Shown here: positions 47,950 through 60,300 of the stretch, one piece after another
Numbering within the stretch: the stretch's first letter is position 1
Layout: each line of letters opens with the position of its first letter
Source: Blasia pusilla
Lineage: Eukaryota; Marchantiophyta; Marchantiopsida; Blasiales
Direction of reading: 5' to 3'
DNA length: 64,000 bases
NCBI GenBank assembly: GCA_050084515.1
Contig: CM114272.1
Span: forward strand, 57,970,001 to 58,034,000
Made by a program: the position numbers and the translations under genes
The notes under the pieces: generated by a model
What the model saw: only the letters and a program-made list of their open reading frames with translations
Databases searched by the model: none
What the model was told of the DNA's origin: nothing

Positions 47950-50328
47950 CTCTCCAATGAGAGGTTGCTTATGTAGTTGAAGGTAGGACATGAAGTTGCT
48001 CTTGCCCAACATTGTATTCAGTAATACGAGTCACTCATGCTACCGCATCGCTAATGGGATCATGTGTAGCTATTTTTTCTCCACTATGTGCACATCGGAA
48101 AATATGCATACCATTTGCATCAATGGGATTCCCGCATACACAATTCGGCACACCTATTAAAGAAGGATGGGGAAGTCCAAGGCGTTACTTATAGAGAACT
48201 TATAGAGAATGCTGGAAATGTTGATCAATCAACTTCTCCGACCAAGAAGTTGATAGAAAGTTGCCAAGAGAGAAGCGTCAAAAGATGGCAAGTCATGTAA
48301 GAATGCTAAAGTGGGAGAACAAGTGCGAAGAAAGTAGGAGGGACGTCGTAGAAAACATTGGGAGAGAACTCGATAACCCACTTGGGGATTCTCTAGATGA
48401 GGTAACAAATGAAGCCATTCTACGTCTTTCAAAAGGTCCTCATCCAAGAACTTGGAAACAAAGTCGATGAAGCTAATTGGGACCCCCAGAACCCCAAACC
48501 CTTCAATGCAGATGGAAAAATCAGGAATAGGAAGGGTGAATGTTGAAGGAAGGCATGAAGGAGATCATACCCGACATTTACTAGTTTGGACTTTCACGTT
48601 TGAGAAAGAGAGTTGCTCCACAAAATGGGTATACGCAGGAACCACTTCAAAAAGAGGACCTATAATATGGGCATCATAAAAGATAGAAGGGAAAAGACAA
48701 GATGGAAATACTTGGGCGGATGCTTAAAGGGCACAAAATGTGCAATGGCAAAGAGTGGGCCACCCATTAGATCAACTTAACACGTGCCACAAGCTGATAG
48801 GAGAATATGATATTCTCTGGAAATAGCATGATAAGAATAGATAATGGGCGTATCATAGGCACAGAAGGAGCAGAGAACGAGACTCGTAAGTTATCCTCTT
48901 GCACAATGTAACTACTCAAATATGGCCGCATGAGGAACTAAATTGAATGCATTCGCCACATTGACTTGAATTGCTACCTACTCTGGATGAATATCAAGAG
49001 TGGAGTGAATCCCATGCACCACAACTTTACGATCCCTGAGAATTGCCACTCCAAATTGATGAGGAAATAAGTGGGCACTAAAGTGAGGAAAAAATTGGAA
49101 GCATAGGGATCGACTAACCAAGCAGTAGAAAACCTCTCCAATAGCTAAAGGATGAACACATGAAGGAGGCTTATTCATAGCCAAGAAATGACAAGCCCCT
49201 AAGAGCATAGAGATAGAGAATGGGAAACGATCTACCGTAATATAAGCACACACCTTATGTAGAGAGACAAAGCCACTTGCCAAATCGGCCGGAATAAAGA
49301 AATTGCGGAGATGCTAAGAAACCATGCTTGATATCCCCCTTGCTAATAAGCGAGGAGTATGGAGAAAAACCCTTGTGAAAACCTCCAAGTCACGATGTAA
49401 GTCAAGATCATTTGTATAGTCTTCCACAAAAGGTCGTGCATCACCACTTGAAGAAGGGTGAAGAGCTTCTAAGAGAGCCAATGTATCCGCACTTGGAAGC
49501 ACCGAAGAGAGAGGACTCAATGCTCGAGTTGCACGTGAAAACTCACCAACTTGCCCCAAAACTTGATTTTGTTGAAGCCGTTGATGTATTGAAGGCCTCT
49601 CATGATTGGCATGTCGAGTGGGATGAGCTGCAACTAAGACCTTGCTCGAAATAAATGCTCATTCCAAAGTTTCTCCCAATCTCCATACATAAAGTGATGA
49701 ATACGTGTGGAGGTTTGATAGTGACCCGTTTATCACCCCTTGGAGGAAGGCCTAAAATCTATTGTGGGAAGAGTAATAGGAGATACCAAGCACTGATATC
49801 TGTGGGATCACGTGCTAACCTTTCTAATGGGAAAAGCAATACTTGTTGGATGGGGAGGCAAAGTGCAAAAGGAATGCGAGTGGGGAGTATAGGACGAGGG
49901 AGACGTGGATGGAAAGAGTGAAGGAGATAAATCTGGCTTAACCAAGTCCAAGCAATTTTTGTGGAGAGTGCACTAGGAGGTGGTATTGGGTTAGGGATTG
50001 AAGGCCCATGCATGGATCGACAATACGAATGATGTCTTTTGATCCCATTAAGAGCAAACTCCATACCACAAGATATGCAACGAACCTTTGGCACAATTGT
50101 AGAAGTAGAAGGGTTACAAAAAGAGGAGGTGGGAGATGCAGGAGGTGCTAATGGGCAATGATGATGGGATAAGTAGGTTGGGGAAGGAGGAGGAGGAAGA
50201 GGGGAGATAAGGGTAGAAAATATGGGAGTTGGAAGCAAGGGGACAAATGAGATATGTGAGGATGGCCAAGTAGTTGGATTCCGTAATAATGGAATGAGAT
50301 TAGGCTTGGTAAAAGAGACGAAGGGAGT
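47950..50328 (-). pseudogene. non-LTR retrotransposon reverse transcriptase, decayed
   Basis: Minus-strand remains of a LINE-like ORF2. Near 50075-50010 is a C2H2-type finger (CISCGMEFALNGIKRHHSYC). A segment of the N-terminal RT extension follows (RDPTDISAWYLLLLFPQ, about 49810-49760). The RT start is near 49170-48980 (HPLAIGEVFYCLVSR, then HLFPHQFGVAI and VVHGIHSTLDIHPE). A degenerate GTRQGDPxGG box lies near 48790-48750 (GT-C-stop-VDLMGGPLFA). A C-terminal segment LLKDVEWLHLLPHLENPQVG lies near 48430-48370. Stops and frame changes are frequent and the YADD box is not clear. The order of motifs and shared wording with non-LTR elements of bryophytes and lycophytes (from memory) support the call; the clade (Utopia-like or other) is uncertain. 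The ORF is cut on its 5' side by an LTR. Confidence 0.65.
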
Positions 50329-50835
50329 TGTCACGACTTTTAGCATAGATCGACGAGATCTAGTAGAGCGCCTTCTAAGATACTAGAGGACATCCTTAGG
50401 AGATCGAGGATGACGTACTGAGGCCAAGGGTAACTTGAGAGAGCAGGTTTCCCCTTCGTTTCGGCTTATTTGGAGCCATATAGAGAAACTTACTATTTCA
50501 GATAAGTTTCTATTTGGAGTATAGTTGACTTTACACTTTTAGAAGTGATCCTTGACCCGCTACAACAGGTCAAGAGCCAAGGATGTGACATGCGAGCATA
50601 GGTTACCGAGGAAAGAGCTTGGGAGAGAGAAGGGAGTATACCTCCAAGAGAGAGAGTTTGAGAGTTCATTCTTTCTTTGTTGAACTTCTTAGCTTGAGGC
50701 GGCGGAGCTATGGTCCTCCTTGCCTTGCATGTGTAACCAAAACCTCTCATTATGAGAGTGGGTTTGGTTTTACATGAGAGAGAAAGCACACCATGGAGAG
50801 TTTGGTGTGAGACATTGATATGAGATTTCATTGAT
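50329..50835 (+). repeat. Ty3/gypsy LTR, copy 2
   Basis: It begins TGTCACGACTTTTAGCATAG and matches the LTR at 29863 along most of its length and in the same orientation. It retains a segment of about 70 bp (around 50570-50640) missing from copy 1 and has only a short purine tract. No gypsy internal sequence borders it on either side, so it behaves as a solo LTR. The right end is approximate, and no target duplication was confirmed. Confidence 0.75.
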
Positions 50836-53033
50836 TTATTGGAGATATTTTGGGTTCTTCTTGTCTCGTTGTTTGGATGCCATGAGTTAGCATGGGATCA
50901 TGCGTGTTTGTGTGTATGTCCGGTGATAGCGATGTATGTTGTGTAGCGATGTGTATGCGCACCACAAAGTAGATGAGGAGAATATGGAAGAAATGTATCG
51001 AGTGCAATGGATGTGTTAATATCTCGATGAAAATGACGAGATCTACGATAAGGAGGGGAACCTAGGGAAGAGATTGCGAGTGTAGGAGGGCATGTGAAAC
51101 CAAAGAAGCATATAGATGGATTATCCAAATCCATCTCTAATGCCATAGAAGCAAAGGTAGGAAAATCTTCGAAGGCAAGAAAGAGATGTGAATCATGATT
51201 TTGAGACAACACGAAGACAACGACTTTAATGAAAGGAGTGGAAACCGTCCAAAACAGATTTAGATGGAGAGAATAAGACTAGGCAACGAAGAATTTATGA
51301 TTGAAAGTTACTTTAAGAAATATAAAAAGCAATTGAAAAGGTGAAGTGACTTATATGGTATTGAAATAAGTGGCTCAAGAATGTGAATCTATAATGTCCT
51401 TAAGGAGATAGCAAATGTATAGAGGGACGAAGTAGGAAGGTAAGGAGTTCAAAGAGCAAGGAAGACGTTTGAGAGGAATTGACCTAAAACAAACCCTTAC
51501 AAAAAAATAGGCACTTACGGAGAAGGAGGAAAAACTAGAAAACCGAATTGGTATGAAAATAACGAGCTCGTCAAGACAATCAAAACAAGACCCAACTCGC
51601 CCAAAATCAATACTTCGTGAGAAAGTTATATATGTAAGAAATTGGAAATACCAAACAAGAGGATGTTAGGACAAAGTGAGCCACCCATCGATGACTAATA
51701 TGAGGGAATGAGGTTGTAATCTTGGGCCTAACCCGTAGCAAACGATTAAGAAAATTAAGAGAAATCCCTTGAACCGATGGTAACCCAGAATCTCATTTTA
51801 AGAAGAGGGCCATGTGTGAAATTTTGTTTAAGAATCTTTGAGCATATTTAGGAGAGGAGGAGGCCCAAAGATCCCAAGAACTTTGGAAAATCCCAACTTA
51901 GGTGGAAAAAAGAAGACCCCAAAGTTCAAGCTTGAGAAGATGAACAAATTGAGCCTTAGATCAAAAAGACTAGAGCACACTGAAAATAATTATAAGCAAA
52001 ATCCTCAACAATCCTCCATCTCCTCATTCATAGTCCTCCTCCTTCAAACCCCAAACCTTCTAGCACCACCAAACACAATTACGTAGTTGGACTAGACCTA
52101 GAGTGACCATACAATTTTTTAGGATTATCGATTCAATAAATTGCAGTGGGCATACATAATTACATGAGATAATACATTAAATTTGATTATGAAAAGAAGT
52201 GGTAGAAATGAATGTTAACATTGGAAAAGATGTAAATTTTTTTCTGGTTATGTTCGTCTTCCAATGTAACTCCAAGAAGGTGAATTCAAAAAATATGGGC
52301 TATGTTTTAATTTTTATGGGGTGGTTAGAGAAAAGTGGATGGCAAGTGGGAAAAAGTAGCACTTTGGAAAATAAAATATTATGATGGAGGAAGTAGAAAA
52401 TGTTAGCGCGAACATTGGAGGGGAATGTAAGGGAAGGAGTGGAAGTATACTAGGTTAGGAGCATATCCAATTTAATTCTTAATACCCATCCCACTTAATT
52501 CCATGTTATAACGAGCATTATGGAGTTTGAATCTAGTTACCTCCCTTGGGAATAAAAGCGAGTGTCATAATGAGAAGTAAGATAAAAAATTGTGGGCGTA
52601 AGATAAAATGATTATGGGTTGTCAGTAGACGCCGCAAATGTGAAATATATAAATTTATATTGTACAATTATAAAGATGTAAAAGAATTAAAATTTTAAAA
52701 TTTACATTCTTTAAACCCTAATTGATAATAATATAAATGTTTTTTCCCTTCATAAAGTGTACCACCATAAATTTAAATATGATTCTTTAATTGATTTTTA
52801 TTGAATTTAGTTAAATTTTTGTCAATAAAATGAAGTCTATAATGCCACAATGAGGGTCAAGTTTATATACACCTAGATAGCTCAAATGAATCTTGTTACA
52901 AATACTTGGAATACATCTTAGTTCTCAAGGTAGAATATGGTAAATAAGTTTATCTAGATGCCAAGAAGAGGCATATATGGGACTGTAATTATACTCATCC
53001 TCATATTGGTCATATGTTGAAGTACATATAGAA
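50836..53033. other. unassigned, possible 5' part of the non-LTR element
   Basis: On the minus strand, 51215-50898 reads as a protein-like stretch (FEDFPTFASMALEMDLDNPS) that could be the upstream part of the non-LTR ORF cut by the LTR; the evidence is weak. From about 52100 the sequence is AT-rich, with nothing recognised. Confidence 0.3.
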
Positions 53034-53460
53034 CTAGTAAGGTGTCCGTGCGATGCACGGAAAATAAAAAAAGGTTTGAAGAGATTTTGTATAGCTCGTG
53101 AAGAGAAGAGATTAATGATGCTGCACATAAATTCAATTTTTTTCTTGTTGTATGTAGCATGTGAAACATTTTCTTGCTGCCCAATTGTCACGTGTCAAGA
53201 AGAGAGGTATTTGCAAATCAAGAAGACACTCTCCCATAATAATATAGATAAGGTGCCCGTGCAATGCACAAGAAATAAAAAAGTGTTTGAAGAGCTAGTG
53301 TATAGCCCGTGAAGGGAAGAGATTAATGATGTTGCACATAAATTCAATTTTTTTCTTGCTGCCCGTAGCATGTGAAACATTTTCTTGCTGCCGAGTTGCC
53401 ACGTGTCAAGGAGAGAGATGTTTGCAAATCAAGAAGGGACTCTCCCATAATAATATAGAT
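53034..53460 (-). mobile_element. tandem pair of short Helitron derivatives
   Basis: Two units of 216 bp (53034-53249) and 211 bp (53250-53460), head to tail on the minus strand. The outer 3' end has the expected CTAG (53034-53037) after a CCGTGC...GCACGG palindrome, and the outer 5' end is TCTATATTATTATGGGAGAG. At the inner junction the CTAG is missing and ACCTTA joins TCTATATT directly. The outer flanks are consistent with insertion between A and T. The units are close to those at 14444-15066 and have no coding capacity. Confidence 0.85.
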
Positions 53461-54147
53461 AGAAATAAAATGAGAAAATATTTAAATCCTTAACCGTATA
53501 GTGGAAAAATGCTTGGATCAAAGACTACCCTTATCATTCACCTGCGCATCGCTACACAACATATATCATTTTCATCACTCCCACACACACTAGCAAGTTG
53601 GAAATCACAGTCATTCATCAAAAGAATTCATACAAATGATAAAGTTTAAAACCTACTTTCACATTGACAAGTTGGGCTATTCATAAGGCAAGGAGGATTT
53701 AGCTCTGTCATCTCATTTTAAGAGTTCAACAAAGAGAGAATACTCTTCCTCCCTCTCTCCAAATATTATTCCTTATTTCTCAATAACTATATTTTCCTCT
53801 TCTCTAATTTAATGGTCCTATTGGGAGGAAACTCTAACAACAGTTATAGAAATTATTGTGTTGAGGCATAAATTAATCTCAATAATCTAATCATGGTTAG
53901 ACTAACATGAACTTCACTAAAGCACAATGATTAGTTTCCAGATTATGTCCATATGTCTGATTTTTAAAAAATATATAAAATTATGAATCTCTAGCTAATG
54001 CTTCATGAAAATATCAATGATTTGTAGATCTATTCATGTACGCATAAGCTCTATCTTACTTGCATGTCTATCTTCCCTACACACGTAATGTTATAGTAAA
54101 CCTCTATATGCTTTATTAGTTTCGAGCATGAAGTGTCGGGTTATTGG

Positions 54148-54150
<3 letters not shown>
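53461..54150. other. AT-rich intergenic sequence
   Basis: No gene or repeat is recognised. Confidence 0.35.
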
Positions 54151-54154
<4 letters not shown>

Positions 54155-54206
<52 letters not shown>

Positions 54207-54340
54207 AAGAGTAGTTAGGAAATTCAAAAAATATCTTTAGATATTATGTATAAAAAAATATGTGAGAGAATAGGTTTTATTGTTCGTTGGAATAATTTTG
54301 AGAAAATGCTAAACGAAAGTTGGTATCACCTTGAGTATGA

Positions 54341-54374
<34 letters not shown>

Positions 54375-54510
54375 GAATAGTTAGGAAATTCAAAAAATAT
54401 CTTTAGATATTATGTATAAAAAAACATGTGAGAGAATAGGTTTTATTGTTCGTTGGAATAATTTTGAGAAAATACTAAACGAAAGTTGGTATAACCTTGA
54501 GTATGAGTAT
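54155..54510. repeat. tandem duplication, each copy led by a CT tract
   Basis: Copy 1 is a CT run (54155-54202) followed by about 138 bp (TTAAGAGTAGTTAGGAAATT onwards). Copy 2 is a CT run (about 54343-54371) followed by the same 138 bp with few changes, ending near 54508. The duplication therefore includes the microsatellite, and unequal exchange or slippage at the CT run is the likely cause. Confidence 0.9.
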
Positions 54511-56229
54511 GAAGAATTTGCTTTCCTCATATTCTAGTTTGATTTATAGTATAGTTTGAGGGGAAAATATATTTATTTCAAAACCTTTGGGATCATTAAT
54601 TCTCTTTCACTATTGGATGGCTTATAAACTTTGGACACTATTAAACCATTGGATTATCTAAACTATTTTGAGCTTCTTCTATTTTTTTAATATTACTAAA
54701 TTTTGTTTAAAATATTTTTTTACATGTTGAACTCGCTTCCCTCGAAAAGAAAACCCACACACTCCATTCCATTTATATTGGCTCTCACCTTTTCGTAAAA
54801 TTCTAAATTGAAAATAAAAAGTTTAATCAAATCCATTACTAGTTAATAGTAATTATTGTAAGATACATCAACTCTCGTAAGCTTTTAGGCGAGGAATTGT
54901 TCTTCAATCAATAGAAACATTTCAAACTCTAAACGATGCACAAAACTATATACATCTTTGGATTGTATGAACAAAAGACCTATTAAAAATAAACTATTTC
55001 TTTGACAATTTATTATAATGGATATGGAACTCGAAATTCAAGAAAAAGAATCCCCAATAGTCTTAGTCTATTCATTAAGCCCTTAGTTTGTATTAAAAAA
55101 AGCTAGGCTATGATTATAAATGATTCCTTAACATATATGGATTAAAAAAAAAATCTCTCAACATTACCATTTGTGAGATAACCTCTTTTAGGACGAGTAT
55201 AAGTGCTTTTCTTTTATGAATTGAAAGATGGGGATTGGAAAAGGAATAAATTTTTTTCTCCCTAATTATTAAAGGAAAATAAATGAAATATAATTTTGAA
55301 AGTTAAATTACATGTATTATTAAAAAATATCTTTCTTATTCTGCTTTAATGTTAAATTCTAAAAATTTATGATGTGTCAAATAACTAAAGGGAAGGAGGT
55401 ATGCCTTTTGGGGTTTGAACTAGGAGGATAGCCATGTACGTTTCTATTCATGGGGTAGCCAGTTGAGTTGATGTTTACGTTCACTAGTTATCCTTTTTTT
55501 TTTTTTTTCTTTGTTCTATTCCATTGTGCATTTTTTATTCTCATCTATTGAGGTTTGTTATCACTAAGAAAATGGAAATTAAAACAACTTCTTATTATTA
55601 TGACGTGAGTAATTTCATTTTGAAAGAGTAGTTTCGTTTCCAAACGTGATTACTAATGATGAACTAAAATTCCACTAATCTTTACATACTCCAACTTCCA
55701 AAGTAGAAGAATGTATGCAAATTATGGAACCCCTCTACAAACCCTATTCTCTAGGATAAGTTGCAACACAAAAGCAATGCCATCATCTACAATTGAGATA
55801 TCTGCATTTGGAAATCCTCTTAAGTTGAGGGAAATTTACGAATGGAATTAAGAAGGAACAAATAAGAATCGTAAGAAATGTTGGAAAATGATTGTACCCG
55901 TTACATTGAAATATGGGTCACTCATGATGAAAACCAAATAAATTTCATATTTTGAGATATTTAAAATTGGTGTACTAGTTTCGTTCAATATGAATTAAGC
56001 ATCAACTAGCAAGTCCGGATATAACATTATTGAAAAAAAAATTCTCCAATAATAATTGCATAAATTTTGCACTAGTTTACTCGAGACCAAAATTGGACGT
56101 GAACTACTATATGCCTTACAATGAATGAATTAGAGACAGACTGTTTCACTGTTTCAGTTACCATAGATGGACCGTAATTCTAGAGTGTACGAAAGATCAT
56201 CTTCACAATTTAGATCAGAGAGGGATTAG
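54511..56229. other. AT-rich intergenic sequence
   Basis: No coding region is recognised. Short homopolymer runs are present (for example T-rich near 55490-55510). Confidence 0.4.
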
Positions 56230-56269
56230 TGTGCCAAATGTCAGCCAAGAAACTCTTCACCACACCATC

Positions 56270-56665
56270 CCCGATAGACATTACTTACCAACTAGTGCAG
56301 CAACTTTGGGCAATGAATCAAGGCTACCGGATGTGTCGAACAATTTGATTGGGATTCCCCATAGATATTACTTACAAGTGCGGCAACTTTGGGCAATGAA
56401 TCAAGGCTACCGAATGTGTCGAACAATTTGATTGGGATTCCCCATAGATATTACTTACAAGTGCGGAAACTTTGGGCAATGAATCAAGGCTACCGAATGT
56501 GTCGAACAATTTGATTGGGATTCCCCATGGATATTATTTACAAGTGCGGCAACTTTGGGCAATGAATCAAGGCTTCCGAATGTGTCGAACAATTTGATTG
56601 GGATTCCCCATAGATATTACTTACAAGTGCCACAATTTTGGGCAATGAATCAAGGCTAATGAATG
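56270..56665. repeat. 83-bp minisatellite, about 4.7 copies
   Basis: The start of CAATGAATCAAGGCTACC recurs at 56311, 56394, 56477, 56560 and 56643, exactly 83 bp apart. Copies differ by a few bases, and the last one degrades into sequence repeating ATCCAATTATGGTGT (56685-56750). 83 is not a multiple of three, so it is not a protein repeat. Confidence 0.95.
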
Positions 56666-56997
56666 TGGAAGACCCAATTATGGTGTCACCAACTTACCAA
56701 TATCAACATTTGCTAATGAATGTGTCGAAGATCCAATTATGGTGTTACCAACTTAGCAATATCAACATTTGCTATGCGTATTGTAAATTTTGCGCGCGCG
56801 AGAGAATGAGAGAGTTCAGTGTCGCCATCGCTGTGGACGTGGGGGGTTTCCGCGTGGATCGTGTATCTGCACAGTCGATAGAAGCACCAAGATTCCGGCT
56901 CGCAGTGTGGAGGAGAAGGAGCCACGATGGATGCGAGGCCAGAAGGATTGCTCTGGGCATTGCGTACCTCCTTCCCATGGCGGAGAAGAGCAGATGA

Positions 56998-57066
56998 CTC
57001 GTTGCCAGAAATGAGCTCCAGGATCAGCGCATCGCTTTTGCTTGAGAGCACACCCGGCTGAAACAC
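56998..57066 (-). pseudogene. small duplicated piece of the receptor kinase
   Basis: GTTGCCAGAAATGAGCTCCA at about 57001 and the following 60 bases match kinase sequence at 57706-57785 of the neighbouring gene, with an internal deletion of about 16 bp and several changes. On the minus strand it codes LSSKSD then LILELISGNE, lacking the VYSFGV in between. It lies about 240 bp beyond the gene's stop codon. Confidence 0.8.
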
Positions 57067-57302
57067 GGCGATGCATCGTTGGAAGAGAGTAGCGGGTAAT
57101 CGTTGAACCCGACGTGGGGCCGGAGAATTTTACAGGTCGCGTGGGGCTGACGAGAATTACGAATTCCCCAGCGTGAAACTGAATCATGAAGGAGCTGAGA
57201 GCGAGAACTCCGCGGATTCCCAGCGAGATTCCGCCACCGGGTCTCGTTGCTGAAATGGAAGTCTGAGCTATCGGATGAGAACTGTACGTAGTGTGGCAGG
57301 GA

Positions 57303-60300
57303 TTAATCTCTGGGCTCCGGAGCTAATGGAGTGGACCACATGTGATTGAAGGATCCGGAGGAGGTGCCCGAAAAGGAGGACTGCGACAATTCCATGAACT
57401 TGCGGGCATTAGCGGAGGGCTTCTGGTACTTCTCGACGAGTTCCTCCCTGGTCCACGAAGCGTTGGATTCACCCCCGTCAGTCATGAGGCCCCGCGACAT
57501 GAGAAACACCACAATCTGGCGCATGCTGGGCCTCTGCTTGGGCTCCTCCTGAAGACACATGAGAATGAGCTCCACCACCGACACCAGCTGCTGGGGCTCG
57601 TGCTTGCCATGCAGCAGAGGGTCCAAGAGCTTCTGGTACTCCGAGACGTCCGTCTTCATGTGGGGACGCGCCCATGAGGTGAGAGGCGCCATATCGTGGA
57701 TGGCCTTGTTGCCAGAAATGAGCTCCAGGATCAGCACTCCGAAGCTGTACACATCGCTTTTGCTGGAGAACACTCCCGTCTGCACGTACTGGGGATCCAG
57801 GTAACCCAGAGAACCGCGGACCATAGTCTCCACGGATTGGAATGCGGTGGCTGTCGTGCTCTCTGTCTTGGAGAGGCCGAAGTCTGCGAGCTTGCTTGCG
57901 TCCGTGGAGGTGAGCAGAATGTTCTGCGATTTGATGTCTCTGTGGACTATGGGAGGTTCCGCATCGTGGTGGAGGTACTCCAGACCGCAGGCGATGTCGG
58001 AGAGAATCTTCATCCGCGCTTCCCATGACAGCACCTGTTCCGCAGTGGAGATCGCCGACTGCTGTTGCTGCAGTCCTCCGAGAAGATTCTGCGAGTCGTT
58101 GAAGGGCGACATGTTCTTGACTAGCGCCCGAGTGGGGACTAGGTAATGAAGCCGGTCGAAGAGATTTCCTGGGAGAAACTCGAACACCAGAACATGCCTA
58201 CCTGCAGAGATTCAACGTGACCAAACATTCTTGTAAGCGGGTGATGCGCGGGAACTACTGCACAAACAATTGCAGGCTTCTAGACGATCACTGATGGGCA
58301 AGAAACATTCCCGTAAGTGCGCGATGGGCGAGAACCACACGACAATCAGGGTGTTCCAGATGACAAGAGAAACGCAGCACAAAGTCTCTCGTAATTGGGC
58401 GACGAGGGAGCGGCGCGGCACTTCGACCGCAGAGTTCCAAATGATCGCTGGAAAGCAATACTGGCTGGACTCCGATTAGATTTGCCCGCTTTCTGATACG
58501 GCAGAACCATATCCATGAACTGCAGCTTGCAGAGTTCTATGGCTCGCTACACCACTGAGGCATGAACCCGGGCGATCCCGGAGCTTCATCCAAATCCGCG
58601 GATCATGGGATCACTGCTTCCCATGATGGCGCTTAGGGAACATGCCACGAGTATGCATCCCATTTTGTGGGGCCATAAGGCGGAAAGGGTGGCCATATCC
58701 AAAGCCTAGATTCTCCCCAGAAAGTATGGCTCCTGGATTGCTCCTTCGTCAGAATTCATCCCTGAAACGGTCACTGCATAACGAAACAGCGAGACACAGC
58801 AGAAAGTCACCTTTGTGCAGGCAGAATCCGATCAGGTTGACGAGATTGCGATGGTGCACTCTCAAGAGCACATGGATTTCCTCCGACACGAGATTTTTGC
58901 CAGAAGTGCTCTCCTTCTCCACCTTCACCGCCCCCACCGTTCCATCAGGAAAGTCCGCTCTGTAAACCGTGCCGAATCCCCCCTCCCCCACCACGGTTTT
59001 GAAACCCTGCGTGGCCACATGAAGCTCCTTCCAGGTGAAGGGACGAGCGTGATCGCTCTTCAGATGCGAGAAATCAGGCTGGGTTGTACAGCAGTACCGA
59101 TGTCTTCGAATGCAGATCGCGGCCACAGCCGATCCGATGACGGAAACAACAACCAAAGCCGCCACGACTCCGGTGAGCCATCCTCTGCCTTTTCTCACTG
59201 GTGGACGAGTCACGCGGACGTTGTCGATCATCGGCCCACAAGGCTTGTTCACATTGAGACTCTCGAAAGAAACGCGAGTCTGCGATACCGCAGCCGTGAA
59301 AACCACGAACTCGTCTTGCCAAAGTGGATCGCCGCTCGCATTCACGTTGTCGAACCTGAAATCGCTCGCATTGCGCATCACGATCTCGCCCAAAGCGCCC
59401 ACGTCGGCGACGCTGACGCGCAGAAGAGCAGCGGAGTAATCATCCGGACAATTCGCGATGCTGATCCGTTTCGGAAATGCCCTGGCGGAGAAGGACAGAT
59501 TGTAGCCAGCCCCCGGCACTGTCCTGAACGTCTGACTGACAGAGCCCGACGAATTGGACTTGGCCTCGGAGTTCAGATGAACACTCCGTCGCCCTTCCGC
59601 AGCACTCATCACTCCCGTCGTCACATACATGATCGGGCCCGTGTCTATCACCCAACTGCACAGAGAGAAGTAGCTCGGCTGGCGCTGAACCCAATCGCTG
59701 TTCGCGAAAGTGGCCCCCGGCTGGATCGTACTGTCCTCGAATCCGCTGTTGCTCAGCAGGTTGCTACCGCCCGACGCGTCCGCGATGTGGATCAAGCCCA
59801 CCTCTCGCCCCACCCGATCCACCAGAGTACTGAATTCCAGGAAGGAGAAGTGGAACTCGTTCTGTTTACTCTCATCCAAGGCTTGCACCCGCACAGCGTA
59901 GTCGTAGATCGTGCTGGTGGGATCGAGCGCGGGATCCGGAGTCCGAGTCGCCACGAACAACGGCCCCGGAAGTCCACTGCGGAGGCGATTGTCTTCCAGG
60001 AACCATTTCTGCGACTGCAGGGACGGATCGCAAGGCAGTAAGTACATCCTCAGAGGCGGACTGGCGTCGCTCGAGTTCCAATTCCTCGCGTCCACGCAGA
60101 GCAGCTGCGTCAGATTGTGGAACACGATGGTGTTCGTCGCGTTGTGAAGCGCCCATCCCTCGTTGATCTGAACACCGTCGCACCTGTACAGTCCCACCGT
60201 GCGATTCCAGTTGAATCCCTCGGTGATGTTGCCGCCCTCGGCGGGAGGCAAAGTCGGATCGCCGATGGCATTGATGCAGTACTGGCAAACTGGGAGCGTA

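Noticed and set aside
53076-53312. ORFs crossing the tandem Helitron units
   Set aside because: They repeat with the units, have no family match, and lie in known non-coding derivatives.
56270-56665. Evenly spaced repeats like a CRISPR array
   Set aside because: Contiguous 83-bp tandem units without unique spacers, in a plant nuclear context.
58815-60041. 408-codon plus-strand ORF
   Set aside because: It lies wholly antisense to exon 1 of the receptor kinase, has no domain, and follows from GC-rich codon use on the other strand.
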